This document shows, piece after piece, positions 12,458-18,132 of a stretch of 18,132 bases of DNA; positions within the stretch are counted from its first letter, which is position 1, and each line of letters starts with the position of its first letter. The stretch covers positions 1 through 18,132 of the forward strand of contig CALRFC010000008.1 in NCBI GenBank assembly GCA_943356395.1. Direction: 5' to 3'. The translations under genes and the position numbers were made by a program. Below the pieces are notes generated by a model. That model was not told the origin of the DNA. It searched no databases and worked only from the letters and a program-made list of their open reading frames with translations. The DNA is from Candidatus Nomurabacteria bacterium. Lineage in GTDB: Bacteria > Patescibacteriota > Minisyncoccia > Phycocordibacterales > UBA9973.

Positions 12458-14536
12458 TTATTCCAATATTTTCCGCAAAACGTCTTCCGGAACTTCTTTC
12501 GGCTTTTTCGAAACAGTTTCTGCGGAGGATGGGTTTGGCGTTCGCACACTCTGATTCTGCGGAGAGATTTTCGGAGCGTTTGATGAAGCATGTGCGGCGG
12601 GGCGCGGAGACGGAGCGGGAGAATATTTCTTTTCCTGTCCCGACTGCTTGTGTTCCGTGACGACTTTCGAGAGAAGCGCCTTCAAGCCGGACATGGTTTC
12701 CGGTCGCGCGTCTTTTGTTTGGACATGGGGCTGTGGAATTTTCGGCTTGAGCGAATCGAGCGAGACGGATTCTTGTTTCGGAATTTGAGATGCGATCGGC
12801 GGACGAGCGGTTTGAATCGGTTCCGCGGATTGCGCCGGACGAGCCGGCGGATTTTGCCGGACAGGATTTTGAAACGGCCGCGGCGCGTGCGACGGAGCGG
12901 GCGCTCTTGCCGGAATCGGTTCGGTATCTTTCTCGAGCGCAGTCAAAATATCTTTGAGCGCGGGAGAATTCTTTTGCGGAATCGGCTGTGAACTATTCGC
13001 CGGAGGCGCGTCTTTCCGGACGAAAAGCGTCGGCGCCGGAATGCGCGAAACGGGCGCGGCGGTTTTTGCCGGAGCGGAAAATTGCTTGAATCCTTCTTTG
13101 AAGGGCTGGTGGAGCGGCGACTGCGTTCTTACGGCGCCTTGCGGCACGGGATTCCGCGGCAAAGGTGCCACACTTCCGGATTGCGCACCGACTCCCGCTC
13201 CGGCCGGACGATACGCCGCCGCATCGTCGCGCCGCGGCGGAGGAGCTATCGGCGCGTGCCACGATTTGATATCCTCTTCGATTTTTGCTCTCGGGCTCGC
13301 GTTGTGGGCACGCGAATAATCGATGATTTCTTTCTTGTATGAAATCGCGGGCGCGGCGATCGGCGCCATGCCGCGCGCGGAGAACGGCTTTGAGCCCACG
13401 CCGTCGATCATGAGCCGCAGATACATCTGGTATTGGCCGAGATTCACGATGTCGTCGGCGACGAATTGCGGCGCGAATTCTTTCTCGAAAATCTGCGCGT
13501 CAAACGAGCCGACGCGGAAGACGATCATCGTGCCCACATTGCCGAAAACAGCCGCTTGCACGACTTCCGACATCTGTTCGACATACTGGTGCGCAATCGT
13601 GAGATTCAATTTGTATTTGCGCGCCTCGGAAAGGATGTCGGCGAAAGAGTCCGATGAGAATGATTGGAATTCGTCGACATAGAAATAGAAATTGGGCAGG
13701 CGGCGGAGCGTTTCGGCGTCGGCGTCGGCGCGGCTCATGGCGCCCAAATAGATTTTTGTGATGAGCATGCTTCCGAGAAGCGACGCGTTCTGCTCGCCCA
13801 CACGGCCTTTTGAGAGATTCATGATGAGAATCTTTTTTTCGTCCATGATCTTACGAATATCAAACGACGACTTCGACTGGCCGATGATATTTCGGATCAG
13901 AGGATTCGAGGTGAACTGGCCGATCTTGTTTTGGATCGCCGCGCCGGCCTCCTGCATGTATTTGTCGCCGTACTTCGCGAATTCATCGAGCCAGAAAGAC
14001 CGCACCGACGGATCGGAAACATTTTCGACGACTTTCTTGCGGTATTCCTTGTCGGCGAGCATGCGGTTGACGCCTAAAAGCGTGGAGTCCGGATATTCGA
14101 GAAGCGCGAGGAGGATGTTCGTCAGGATATATTCCATGCGGGCGCTCCACGCGTCGACCCAGATCTTTTTGAAAGACGACATCAAGCCGGAGACGACCAA
14201 GTGCCGCTTGTCCGCACCGACATCTTCCATGACATTGAACGAAATCGGGTACTCGATATCGAACGGCGCGAAATACACGACATCCTTGATGCGATGCTCT
14301 GGCACATAATCGAGCAATTTTTCCGCGGTGCTTCCGTGCGGATCGATGAAGCCCGTGCCTTCGCCGTTTTGGATGTCTTGCACGGCCATGTTCTCGAGAA
14401 CGGTCGATTTTCCCATGCCCGTCTTTCCGATGACATAGACATGGCGGGTTCTGTCGATTGCTTTAATGCCAAAAGGCGTCCGCTTGTTGCGGTAATCGGT
14501 CTCGCCGAAATATGTTACGCGGTCGTCATCAGCCAT
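12458..14536 (-). CDS. VirD4/TraM-like type IV secretion/pilus-family ATPase
   Basis: 692 aa from the ATG at 14536 (MADDDRVTYF); a longer frame to 14602 runs through the -10 box. RHVYVIGKTGMGKST holds the Walker A (37-45), GFIDPHGSTAEKLL follows, and the Walker B is FYFYVDEFQSF (283-293), followed by a HQY sensor region (NLTIAHQYVEQM). This is the DNA-pump / coupling-protein class (DUF87, TraM-recognition). No N-terminal membrane helices are present, unlike classical VirD4. Residues from about 405 to the end are Pro/Ala-rich and disordered. Such ATPases may drive DNA transfer or pilus functions; no relaxase or VirB genes are nearby. Operon with the downstream lamin-tail protein. Confidence 0.88.
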   Translation of the reverse strand: MADDDRVTYFGETDYRNKRTPFGIKAIDRTRHVYVIGKTGMGKSTVLENMAVQDIQNGEGTGFIDPHGSTAEKLLDYVPEHRIKDVVYFAPFDIEYPISFNVMEDVGADKRHLVVSGLMSSFKKIWVDAWSARMEYILTNILLALLEYPDSTLLGVNRMLADKEYRKKVVENVSDPSVRSFWLDEFAKYGDKYMQEAGAAIQNKIGQFTSNPLIRNIIGQSKSSFDIRKIMDEKKILIMNLSKGRVGEQNASLLGSMLITKIYLGAMSRADADAETLRRLPNFYFYVDEFQSFSSDSFADILSEARKYKLNLTIAHQYVEQMSEVVQAAVFGNVGTMIVFRVGSFDAQIFEKEFAPQFVADDIVNLGQYQMYLRLMIDGVGSKPFSARGMAPIAAPAISYKKEIIDYSRAHNASPRAKIEEDIKSWHAPIAPPPRRDDAAAYRPAGAGVGAQSGSVAPLPRNPVPQGAVRTQSPLHQPFKEGFKQFSAPAKTAAPVSRIPAPTLFVRKDAPPANSSQPIPQKNSPALKDILTALEKDTEPIPARAPAPSHAPRPFQNPVRQNPPARPAQSAEPIQTARPPIASQIPKQESVSLDSLKPKIPQPHVQTKDARPETMSGLKALLSKVVTEHKQSGQEKKYSPAPSPRPAAHASSNAPKISPQNQSVRTPNPSSAETVSKKPKEVPEDVLRKILE

Positions 14537-14544
14537 TTGAAGAA

Positions 14545-14550
14545 AGTATA
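14545..14550 (-). promoter_or_regulatory. -10 box of the ATPase operon
   Basis: TATACT on minus, 8 bases before the ATG at 14536. The -35 is weak. Leaderless-type geometry. Confidence 0.6.
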
Positions 14551-14582
14551 GCAAAACTGATGCGGAGCGTACATGGGTACAA

Positions 14583-14832
14583 CAAGGAGGAGATTCGGTC
14601 ACGAGTTACTAAGTCTGCTCGGATGAGTACATCCTGCGCGGACTAAGTACTCTCGACCCCGCCTCGCGGTTCGGCGTGCTCGCCGAACCGCGAGCCAAGG
14701 AGATTCGCCCGCGACTTAAAATTTTTCGTCAAAAATTTTAGTCTGGGCACCAGCTCGCCTATTTGCGCTGGTGCGCAAATATGGCTCCGCTGTTCGAATC
14801 TCCACACAAGCAAAGCAGTTTGCTTGTTTTGT
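14583..14832. repeat. Hairpin cluster with copies of tRNA T-arm sequence
   Basis: No gene is seen between 14551 and 14832. It holds several hairpins: an imperfect 62-base one (14597-14658), a 14-bp perfect stem (14663-14676 with 14681-14694, CTCGCGGTTCGGCG arm), an AT-rich stem (14713-14743), a 9-bp perfect stem (14760-14781) that competes with an 8-bp alternative (14747-14754 with 14767-14774), and CAAGCAAA/TTTGCTTG (14807-14826). Pieces of the tRNA-Ala T arm recur: CCAAGGAGATTCG at 14695-14707 is identical to 14881-14893, GGAGATTCG recurs at 14589-14597, and GTTCGAATCTCC (14792-14803) is an inverted copy. Confidence 0.75.
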
Positions 14833-14880
14833 GTCCACAAATAAAAAACTGCCCTGAAAGGCAGTATTTTATTTGTGGAC
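14833..14880 (-). terminator. Terminator of tRNA-Ala with extended inverted repeat
   Basis: On minus, ACTGCC-TTTCAG-GGCAGT followed by TTTTTATTT is a good intrinsic terminator. The inverted repeat extends further: 14833-14853 and 14860-14880 are reverse complements at 20 of 21 positions. The outer arm includes the last bases of the tRNA itself (GTCCA). Confidence 0.85.
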
Positions 14881-14948
14881 CCAAGGAGATTCGAACTCCT
14901 GACCTTCGCTTTGCAAAAGCGCTGCTCTACCAACTGAGCTATGGGCCC
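14876..14948 (-). tRNA. tRNA-Ala (anticodon UGC)
   Basis: 73 bases folding into a full cloverleaf: acceptor GGGCCCA with TGGGTCC, including the G3-U70 pair that is the alanine identity element; D arm GCTC/GAGC; anticodon loop TTTGCAA; T arm AGGAG-TTCGAAT-CTCCT; discriminator A73. One mismatch at 27-43. CCA is not encoded. Confidence 0.97.
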
Positions 14949-14955
14949 GTATACA

Positions 14956-14990
14956 TTTCAAATTTGAAATCTCAAATTTAAAATTTTAAA
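14956..14990. repeat. Heptanucleotide array, five units, upstream of tRNA-Ala
   Basis: Five 7-base units, from TTTCAAA and TTTGAAA onward, all of form TTTNAAA or one step from it. The first two units form a 14-bp perfect palindrome. It starts 8 bases upstream of the tRNA 5' end, where its promoter should be. Confidence 0.6.
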
Positions 14991-15039
14991 GACTGATTCC
15001 TAAAGTAGCATTTTTCGGCGGATATTGCAACGCCCGCGG

Positions 15040-16020
15040 CTAGCGTTTCGAAAGCGCGGTTCGGATGAGATGTTCCAGACATTCGCCCGCCGTGATGCCG
15101 GTCGACGCGAGCAGTCGGTGAAGGAGCGCTTCTTCGTGCCATTCCGGAACCGTGTCGATCTCGCTCACATAGATTCCTTTTTGAGAAACGATCATATCCA
15201 TGAGTGCGATGTGCCGGATGCCGAGCGCTTTGAAAATATTCCTGCAGATCTTCTCAACATACCCCGTGCCGTTCGTATCGCGCAAAATTCTCGTTTCGTA
15301 TGCGCCGATCGCCCTCGATTCGAAATCAAAGAATCCGCTTCCCGTCGAGACTTCGTGCGGCAGAAGCGCATACGCCGGCTCGCCGCGCAATCCTTCGATC
15401 ACCGCTCCCGCGACATGCTTGCCGTCGATGAATTCTTCCACGAGGATATCGTCGCCTTCTTCGCCCAAGATCGCGAGCGCGTTCTTCAATTCCGGATAAT
15501 TCTTTGCGATGAAAACCCCGTACGAAGAGCTCCCGCGGGTCGGCTTCACGACCCACGGTCCGGACATTCTTCTGAAAACGCTTTCCGCCTGCCACTCGGC
15601 ATACGCTTCGATCGGCATCGCATAGTCGCCGTGTCCGCGTCCTTTCACAAGAATATCTTTCGGCGTGTTGAATCCGAGCTTGCCGATGTCTTCCTTGATC
15701 GCGCGCTTGTCGTATGTCCGCGAAGAAATGAAGGGCGACGAACCGACATACGGGATTCCCAACATCTCAAGATCGCGAGCGAGGCCGCCGTCTTCGCCGT
15801 ACGGGCCTGCGAGCGCGTTTACCGCGACATCGATATTCCGGCGGATTTTTTCTCCGTCAACGGCTTTGCCGCGCATGTGCCACAATCCTTCCTCGTCCAC
15901 AAAAATATCGATCGGCTGCATATTCCTTTCCCGAAGCGCGTTCATCGCAAAAGCGCCCGACCGGATGGAAACCGGTTGGTACGGAGCAAACCCACCGCGC
16001 ACGACACCGACTCGAATCAT
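15040..16020 (-). CDS. Ddl-type ATP-grasp ligase (divergent D-Ala-D-Ala ligase)
   Basis: 326 aa, normal Ddl length. Recognisable family motifs: PYGEDGGLARDLEMLGIPYVGS (73-94), VVKPTRGSSSYGV (157-169, ATP-binding Lys and Ser-rich loop), ILVEEFIDG and LMDMIVSQKGIYVSEIDT (273-290). Ddl joins two D-alanines for peptidoglycan. Several catalytic positions differ: the N-terminal GG-TSAEREVS-type motif reads GGFAPYQPVS, losing the Glu of the E-S-Y triad. The omega-loop tyrosines of FYDYEAKY read FFDFESRA. The metal-binding ENIT/EINT motif reads EIDT and the following PG-MT is PEWHEEA. It may use other substrates. TATACT lies 7 bases before the ATG. Confidence 0.8.
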   Translation of the reverse strand: MIRVGVVRGGFAPYQPVSIRSGAFAMNALRERNMQPIDIFVDEEGLWHMRGKAVDGEKIRRNIDVAVNALAGPYGEDGGLARDLEMLGIPYVGSSPFISSRTYDKRAIKEDIGKLGFNTPKDILVKGRGHGDYAMPIEAYAEWQAESVFRRMSGPWVVKPTRGSSSYGVFIAKNYPELKNALAILGEEGDDILVEEFIDGKHVAGAVIEGLRGEPAYALLPHEVSTGSGFFDFESRAIGAYETRILRDTNGTGYVEKICRNIFKALGIRHIALMDMIVSQKGIYVSEIDTVPEWHEEALLHRLLASTGITAGECLEHLIRTALSKR

Positions 16021-16027
16021 GTGAATC

Positions 16028-16033
16028 AGTATA
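16028..16033 (-). promoter_or_regulatory. -10 box of the Ddl-like gene
   Basis: TATACT on minus, 7 bases before the ATG at 16020. The expected -35 zone is occupied by a heptanucleotide array (16033-16053). Confidence 0.6.
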
Positions 16034-16053
16034 AAGCAAAAAGCGAGAAGCGA
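16033..16053. repeat. Short heptanucleotide array in the ddl promoter
   Basis: Three 7-base units: AAAGCAA, AAAGCGA and GAAGCGA, the same AAAGCNA type as the uvrC array at 17287-17321 read on minus. A fourth unit is not convincing. Confidence 0.5.
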
Positions 16054-16082
16054 ACAGAGGAAAATGCGAAAAAGAAAATGGC

Positions 16083-16111
16083 TTGACTAAAACCAAACAC
16101 AGTGCTACTCT
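16083..16111 (+). promoter_or_regulatory. Promoter of the 100-aa plus-strand gene
   Basis: TTGACT (16083-16088), 17 bases, TACTCT (16106-16111). Start expected near 16118, 15 bases before the ATG at 16133. Confidence 0.65.
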
Positions 16112-16132
16112 CAAAACAGAAAAACTTAAAAA

Positions 16133-16435
16133 ATGAAAACAGAACAAACCATAGAAAATCCGGAGGATTTGACCATCCAACAGATATCGGATAATTTCAA
16201 AAAATATCTTGGAATCGTTTCCAAGAAACAGAAAATAAAAAATGTGCATGTTGAACTGAACAACAACGACAAAACTATACAATTTTCTTGTAACGACGAA
16301 TCTAAGCGTCCGATTTACGGATTGATTAAATTAGACAGTGAAAAAGGTACTTGTTTTTACGACATAACCTACCCGAACAACGAAAATGTAAACGAGGTAA
16401 CCTCGTGCATACTGAACGCACTCAAAATCGCATGA
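16133..16435 (+). CDS. Hypothetical protein, 100 aa
   Basis: No family recognised. Acidic, Asn-rich and soluble: MKTEQTIENPEDLTIQQISD, helical FKKYLGIVSKKQKIK, then strand-like VHVELNNNDKTIQFSCND and PIYGLIKLDSEKGTCFYDIT, ending in a short helix. The gene is AT-rich compared with ddl and uvrC on either side, which suggests recent acquisition or weak selection. It has its own promoter and a strong terminator, so it is a single-gene unit. Confidence 0.7.
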   Translation: MKTEQTIENPEDLTIQQISDNFKKYLGIVSKKQKIKNVHVELNNNDKTIQFSCNDESKRPIYGLIKLDSEKGTCFYDITYPNNENVNEVTSCILNALKIA

Positions 16436-16443
16436 TCTCCATC

Positions 16444-16470
16444 GCCCCCGCTTCTAGCGGGGGCTTTATT
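16444..16470 (+). terminator. Terminator of the 100-aa gene
   Basis: GCCCCCGC-TTCTA-GCGGGGGC (16444-16464) followed by a T-rich tract. Confidence 0.92.
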
Positions 16471-16471
16471 T

Positions 16472-17734
16472 TTATTTATTCAAAAAACTTTTTCCTCTTT
16501 TTTGCTTGTGGAATCTGATGGCGAAGCGGTGGGATTCGGCGTTGGCGAGGAGGATGGCGGATTTGTGGAACATGATTGTGCCGCGCGCGCCCAAAAGCGC
16601 GCGCGGCCTGTGGCGCTCGTCCTTCACGACGGCGACGACAGGAATGTTGAATCCCCTCTTTTTTATCTCGTCTTCCGCGGCGCGCTTTTGGATGTCGTTG
16701 CCGTCGACGACGATGAGGTTGGGAAGCGGCCACTCCGCATGCCCCAAGCGGCGAGTGATGATTTCGCGAAGCGACGCCGGATCGTTGGCGCCGGAAACTG
16801 TTTTGATTTTGAATTTCCGGTATTCATTTTTTGCAAGCTCGGCTTCTTCCACCACTGTCATAACTCCGACCATGTTTTGCCCGCTCGTATGCGCCACATC
16901 ATAGGCTTCGATACGGAAATCAGCGACTAGCGACTGGCGACTAGCTTCTAGCGAATCCTTATTCAAAAGTGCAACATCATTGATGTGATTGAGAGAGAAA
17001 ATCTGTTTCTTTATTTCTCCCGCGCGTTCAAAATCCCTTTCCTTGGCGGCCGACATCATTTCTTTTCGGAGAGCGGACAAGAGCTGTCGTTTTCTGCCTT
17101 CGAAAAACAATTTTATATGTCGGATATTGCGCGCGTATTCTTTGCGCGATTCCGGCGTGAGCCCGATCTGCCGATAAAATTCTCGTTGGCCTTTCTTGGC
17201 CGAATGTTCATCGATGAACGGAAAAATCCGGCGGATGATTTTCATCGCCTCGCGAAGTTGCGAACCGCTGGTGTATGGACCAAAAACTGCTTTTAGCTTT
17301 GTGCTTTTTGCTTCTAGCTTTTTCGATGCTGGAAGCAGGAAGCTGGGAGCAGGAAGCTTCTCCGTAGAAATCTCTTTTTGCCGGACAATTAATACGCGTG
17401 GTAATTTCTCGTTCGTAATCACTACACAGTTCCACGACTTATCGTCCTTCTCTTTCGTATTGTAGTAGGGCTGGTGCTTTTTTATGAGGTTGGCTTCCAA
17501 GATGAGCGCCTCCAAAACCGAATCGGTTTCTTGCCATTTCAAACCATCAGCCTTGAAAACCATTTCCAAAATGAGCGGCCCGCGGGTTTCGATCAAGTCC
17601 TTGGAAAAATAACTCTTTGTTCTATCCCGAAGCGAAGTCGCCTTGCCGATATAGAGGATTTTCCGTCCGGACATGAAGAAATAAACGCCGGACTTGTCGG
17701 GAATCTTAAGTTTTTTGAGCTGTTGACTAGTCAC
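16472..17734 (-). CDS. uvrC: UvrC-like excinuclease subunit, short form without HhH or Fe-S cysteines
   Basis: 420 aa from the GTG at 17734, chosen because a TATAGT ends 7 bases before it; a TTG at 17764 is less likely. In nucleotide excision repair UvrC makes both cuts beside the lesion. The N-terminal GIY-YIG nuclease is clear (GVYFF...ILYIGKATSLRDR, 16-38; E80 in LILEANLIKKHQPYYN). The UvrB-binding UVR motif is at about 217-252. The RNase H-like nuclease has D279 (EAYDVAHTSG), D344 (VVDGN) and H402 (ESHRFAI). The usual C-terminal HhH pair is missing. The four cysteines that hold UvrC's 4Fe-4S cluster are all absent: the CxxxxIGxCxxxC region reads QREFYRQIGLTPES. Two insertions coded by heptanucleotide arrays lie at about 121-149 and 260-271. 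Confidence 0.88.
   Translation of the reverse strand: MTSQQLKKLKIPDKSGVYFFMSGRKILYIGKATSLRDRTKSYFSKDLIETRGPLILEMVFKADGLKWQETDSVLEALILEANLIKKHQPYYNTKEKDDKSWNCVVITNEKLPRVLIVRQKEISTEKLPAPSFLLPASKKLEAKSTKLKAVFGPYTSGSQLREAMKIIRRIFPFIDEHSAKKGQREFYRQIGLTPESRKEYARNIRHIKLFFEGRKRQLLSALRKEMMSAAKERDFERAGEIKKQIFSLNHINDVALLNKDSLEASRQSLVADFRIEAYDVAHTSGQNMVGVMTVVEEAELAKNEYRKFKIKTVSGANDPASLREIITRRLGHAEWPLPNLIVVDGNDIQKRAAEDEIKKRGFNIPVVAVVKDERHRPRALLGARGTIMFHKSAILLANAESHRFAIRFHKQKRGKSFLNK
16580..16607. repeat. GC-rich perfect hairpin inside uvrC
   Basis: GCCGCGCGCGC (16580-16590) and its reverse complement (16597-16607) with a 6-base loop, coding around RPRALLGARG. Confidence 0.85.
16921..16955 (-). repeat. 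Heptanucleotide array, five units, in uvrC
   Basis: On plus, units such as CAGCGAC, TAGCGAC and TAGCTTC repeat with a period of exactly 7 over 35 bases. On minus it codes SLEASRQSLVA, a peptide that itself repeats every 7 residues, in the linker before the RNase H-like domain. Confidence 0.75.
17287..17356 (-). repeat. Double heptanucleotide array in uvrC
   Basis: Two sub-arrays: five units of TAGCTTT type (17287-17321) and four of CAGGAAG type (17329-17356), separated by one odd unit. The two are partly complementary (TGCTTC with GAAGCA), so the whole can fold into a hairpin. It codes KLPAPSFLLPASKKLEAKST and KLKA, where other UvrC proteins have only a short linker before FGPY. Confidence 0.8.
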
Positions 17735-17751
17735 AGGGATGACTATAGTAT
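17723..17751 (+). promoter_or_regulatory. Promoter of the 57-aa gene, overlapping the uvrC promoter
   Basis: TTGACT (17723-17728), 17 bases, TAGTAT (17746-17751). The uvrC -10 (TATAGT on minus, 17742-17747) overlaps it, so the two divergent promoters probably exclude each other. Confidence 0.55.
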
Positions 17752-17780
17752 AAGTAAGGAACAAAACAAAGTTCTTAAAT

Positions 17781-17954
17781 ATGGAAACAAACTATGCAGT
17801 AATAAATGGAGAAGTAGTCTTCTTTAAAGTTTCGAGAGAGCTGATGAAAGAACCGTGTGTTCTATTTGATGAATGTGGAGCTGATTTGGAACCTGATATA
17901 TTTTCGATTGATGGTAAATCAGCTGAATTAGCTTTTGATTCAATCTTTTTTTGA
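17781..17954 (+). CDS. Hypothetical protein, 57 aa
   Basis: Opens METNYAVINGEVVFFKVSRE, continues LMKEPCVLFDECGADLEP and ends AFDSIFF. Acidic and soluble, beta-strand then helix. No family recognised. Support comes from a complete unit: a promoter at 17723-17751 and a terminator at 17973-18002. AT-rich, like the 100-aa gene at 16133. Confidence 0.6.
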   Translation: METNYAVINGEVVFFKVSRELMKEPCVLFDECGADLEPDIFSIDGKSAELAFDSIFF

Positions 17955-17972
17955 TTTTATCTGAAGAATTGT

Positions 17973-18002
17973 GCCGAAACGCTACGCGCTTCGGCTTTTT
18001 TT
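17973..18002 (+). terminator. Terminator of the 57-aa gene
   Basis: GCCGAA-ACGC...GCGC-TTCGGC hairpin (17973-17995) followed by seven Ts. Confidence 0.9.
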
Positions 18003-18043
18003 ATTTCCGTATTTTTGCCATATGCGAGATTTACGGAAAGCTC

Positions 18044-18072
18044 TTGACTATTTCAGAGTTATTGAGTAATGT
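18044..18072 (+). promoter_or_regulatory. Promoter of the gene at the right edge
   Basis: TTGACT (18044-18049), 17 bases, TAATGT (18067-18072). Expected start about 18079, 19 bases before the GTG at 18098. Confidence 0.6.
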
Positions 18073-18097
18073 AACTTTGAATTAAAATAATGTTCTC

Positions 18098-18132
18098 GTG
18101 AAAAAACAATCTATACTTTCGATCATTTATCC
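18098..18132 (+). CDS. Start of a gene running off the right edge
   Basis: GTG followed by KKQSILSIIY, which looks like the basic-then-hydrophobic start of a signal peptide. Only 11 codons are visible; supported by the promoter upstream. Confidence 0.4.
   Translation, partial: MKKQSILSIIY

Noticed and set aside
12451..12591. 47-codon extension of the lamin-tail protein
   Set aside because: It lies within the end of the ATPase gene and would displace a proper signal peptide from the N-terminus.
14643..14933. 96-codon minus-strand open frame reading through the tRNA
   Set aside because: It reads through tRNA-Ala and its terminator; the SSNLLGS-type peptide is the usual by-product of translating a T arm.

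Overview
The window looks like part of a Candidate Phyla Radiation (Patescibacteria, probably Parcubacteria-like) chromosome. This is an inference from content: an ECF sigma factor paired with a DUF5667-type anti-sigma protein, a lamin-tail/PKD surface protein behind a VirD4/TraM-like ATPase, a UvrC without its HhH tail, a Cas2-like PaaX-type regulator, and many genes whose -10 box lies only 6-9 bases before the start codon. No rRNA or taxonomic marker gene is present to prove it.

Layout. 1-1116 (minus): the start of dnaK, then two unrecognised membrane or membrane-anchored proteins. 1222-1752 (plus): a winged-helix + Cas2-like (PaaX-type) regulator whose 3' part is AT-rich, followed by the relic of a second, homologous 3' end. 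1850-3316: a 41-bp direct repeat flanks an island with a homing-endonuclease-associated-repeat protein and a four-helix membrane protein. 3322-5087 (minus): a small unknown protein, GrpE, a HicB/HicA toxin-antitoxin pair and a small helical protein. 5239-6801 (plus): a ParB/DGQHR-fold protein and a family-4-like uracil-DNA glycosylase lacking two of four Fe-S cysteines. 6813-6919: two large palindromes. 6981-8512 (minus): a small basic protein and a type II NADH dehydrogenase. 8564-10922 (plus): a stress-signalling locus with a 44-aa membrane peptide, an ECF sigma factor and a large anti-sigma/surface protein. The peptide and the sigma gene each carry the same bipartite promoter, TTGTAAGA-N14-GCGTC. 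11011-14536 (minus): a lamin-tail/PKD surface protein and a VirD4/TraM-like ATPase. 14583-14948: a hairpin-dense stretch with copies of tRNA T-arm sequence, then tRNA-Ala(UGC). 15040-16020 (minus): a divergent Ddl-type ATP-grasp ligase. 16133-16435 (plus): a small unknown protein. 16472-17734 (minus): a short UvrC lacking all Fe-S cysteines. 17781-17954 (plus): a 57-aa unknown. 18098 onward: the start of another gene.

The most interesting signals are: (1) degenerate heptanucleotide arrays, typically five units (35 bp), found in the uvrC and regulator genes and upstream of tRNA-Ala, with a shorter three-unit run upstream of ddl; (2) the two-promoter ECF autoregulon; (3) the chimeric 3' end of the Cas2-like regulator next to the direct-repeat-flanked island; (4) apparent loss of Fe-S ligands in both DNA-repair enzymes; (5) a consistent promoter geometry that predicts leaderless mRNAs.
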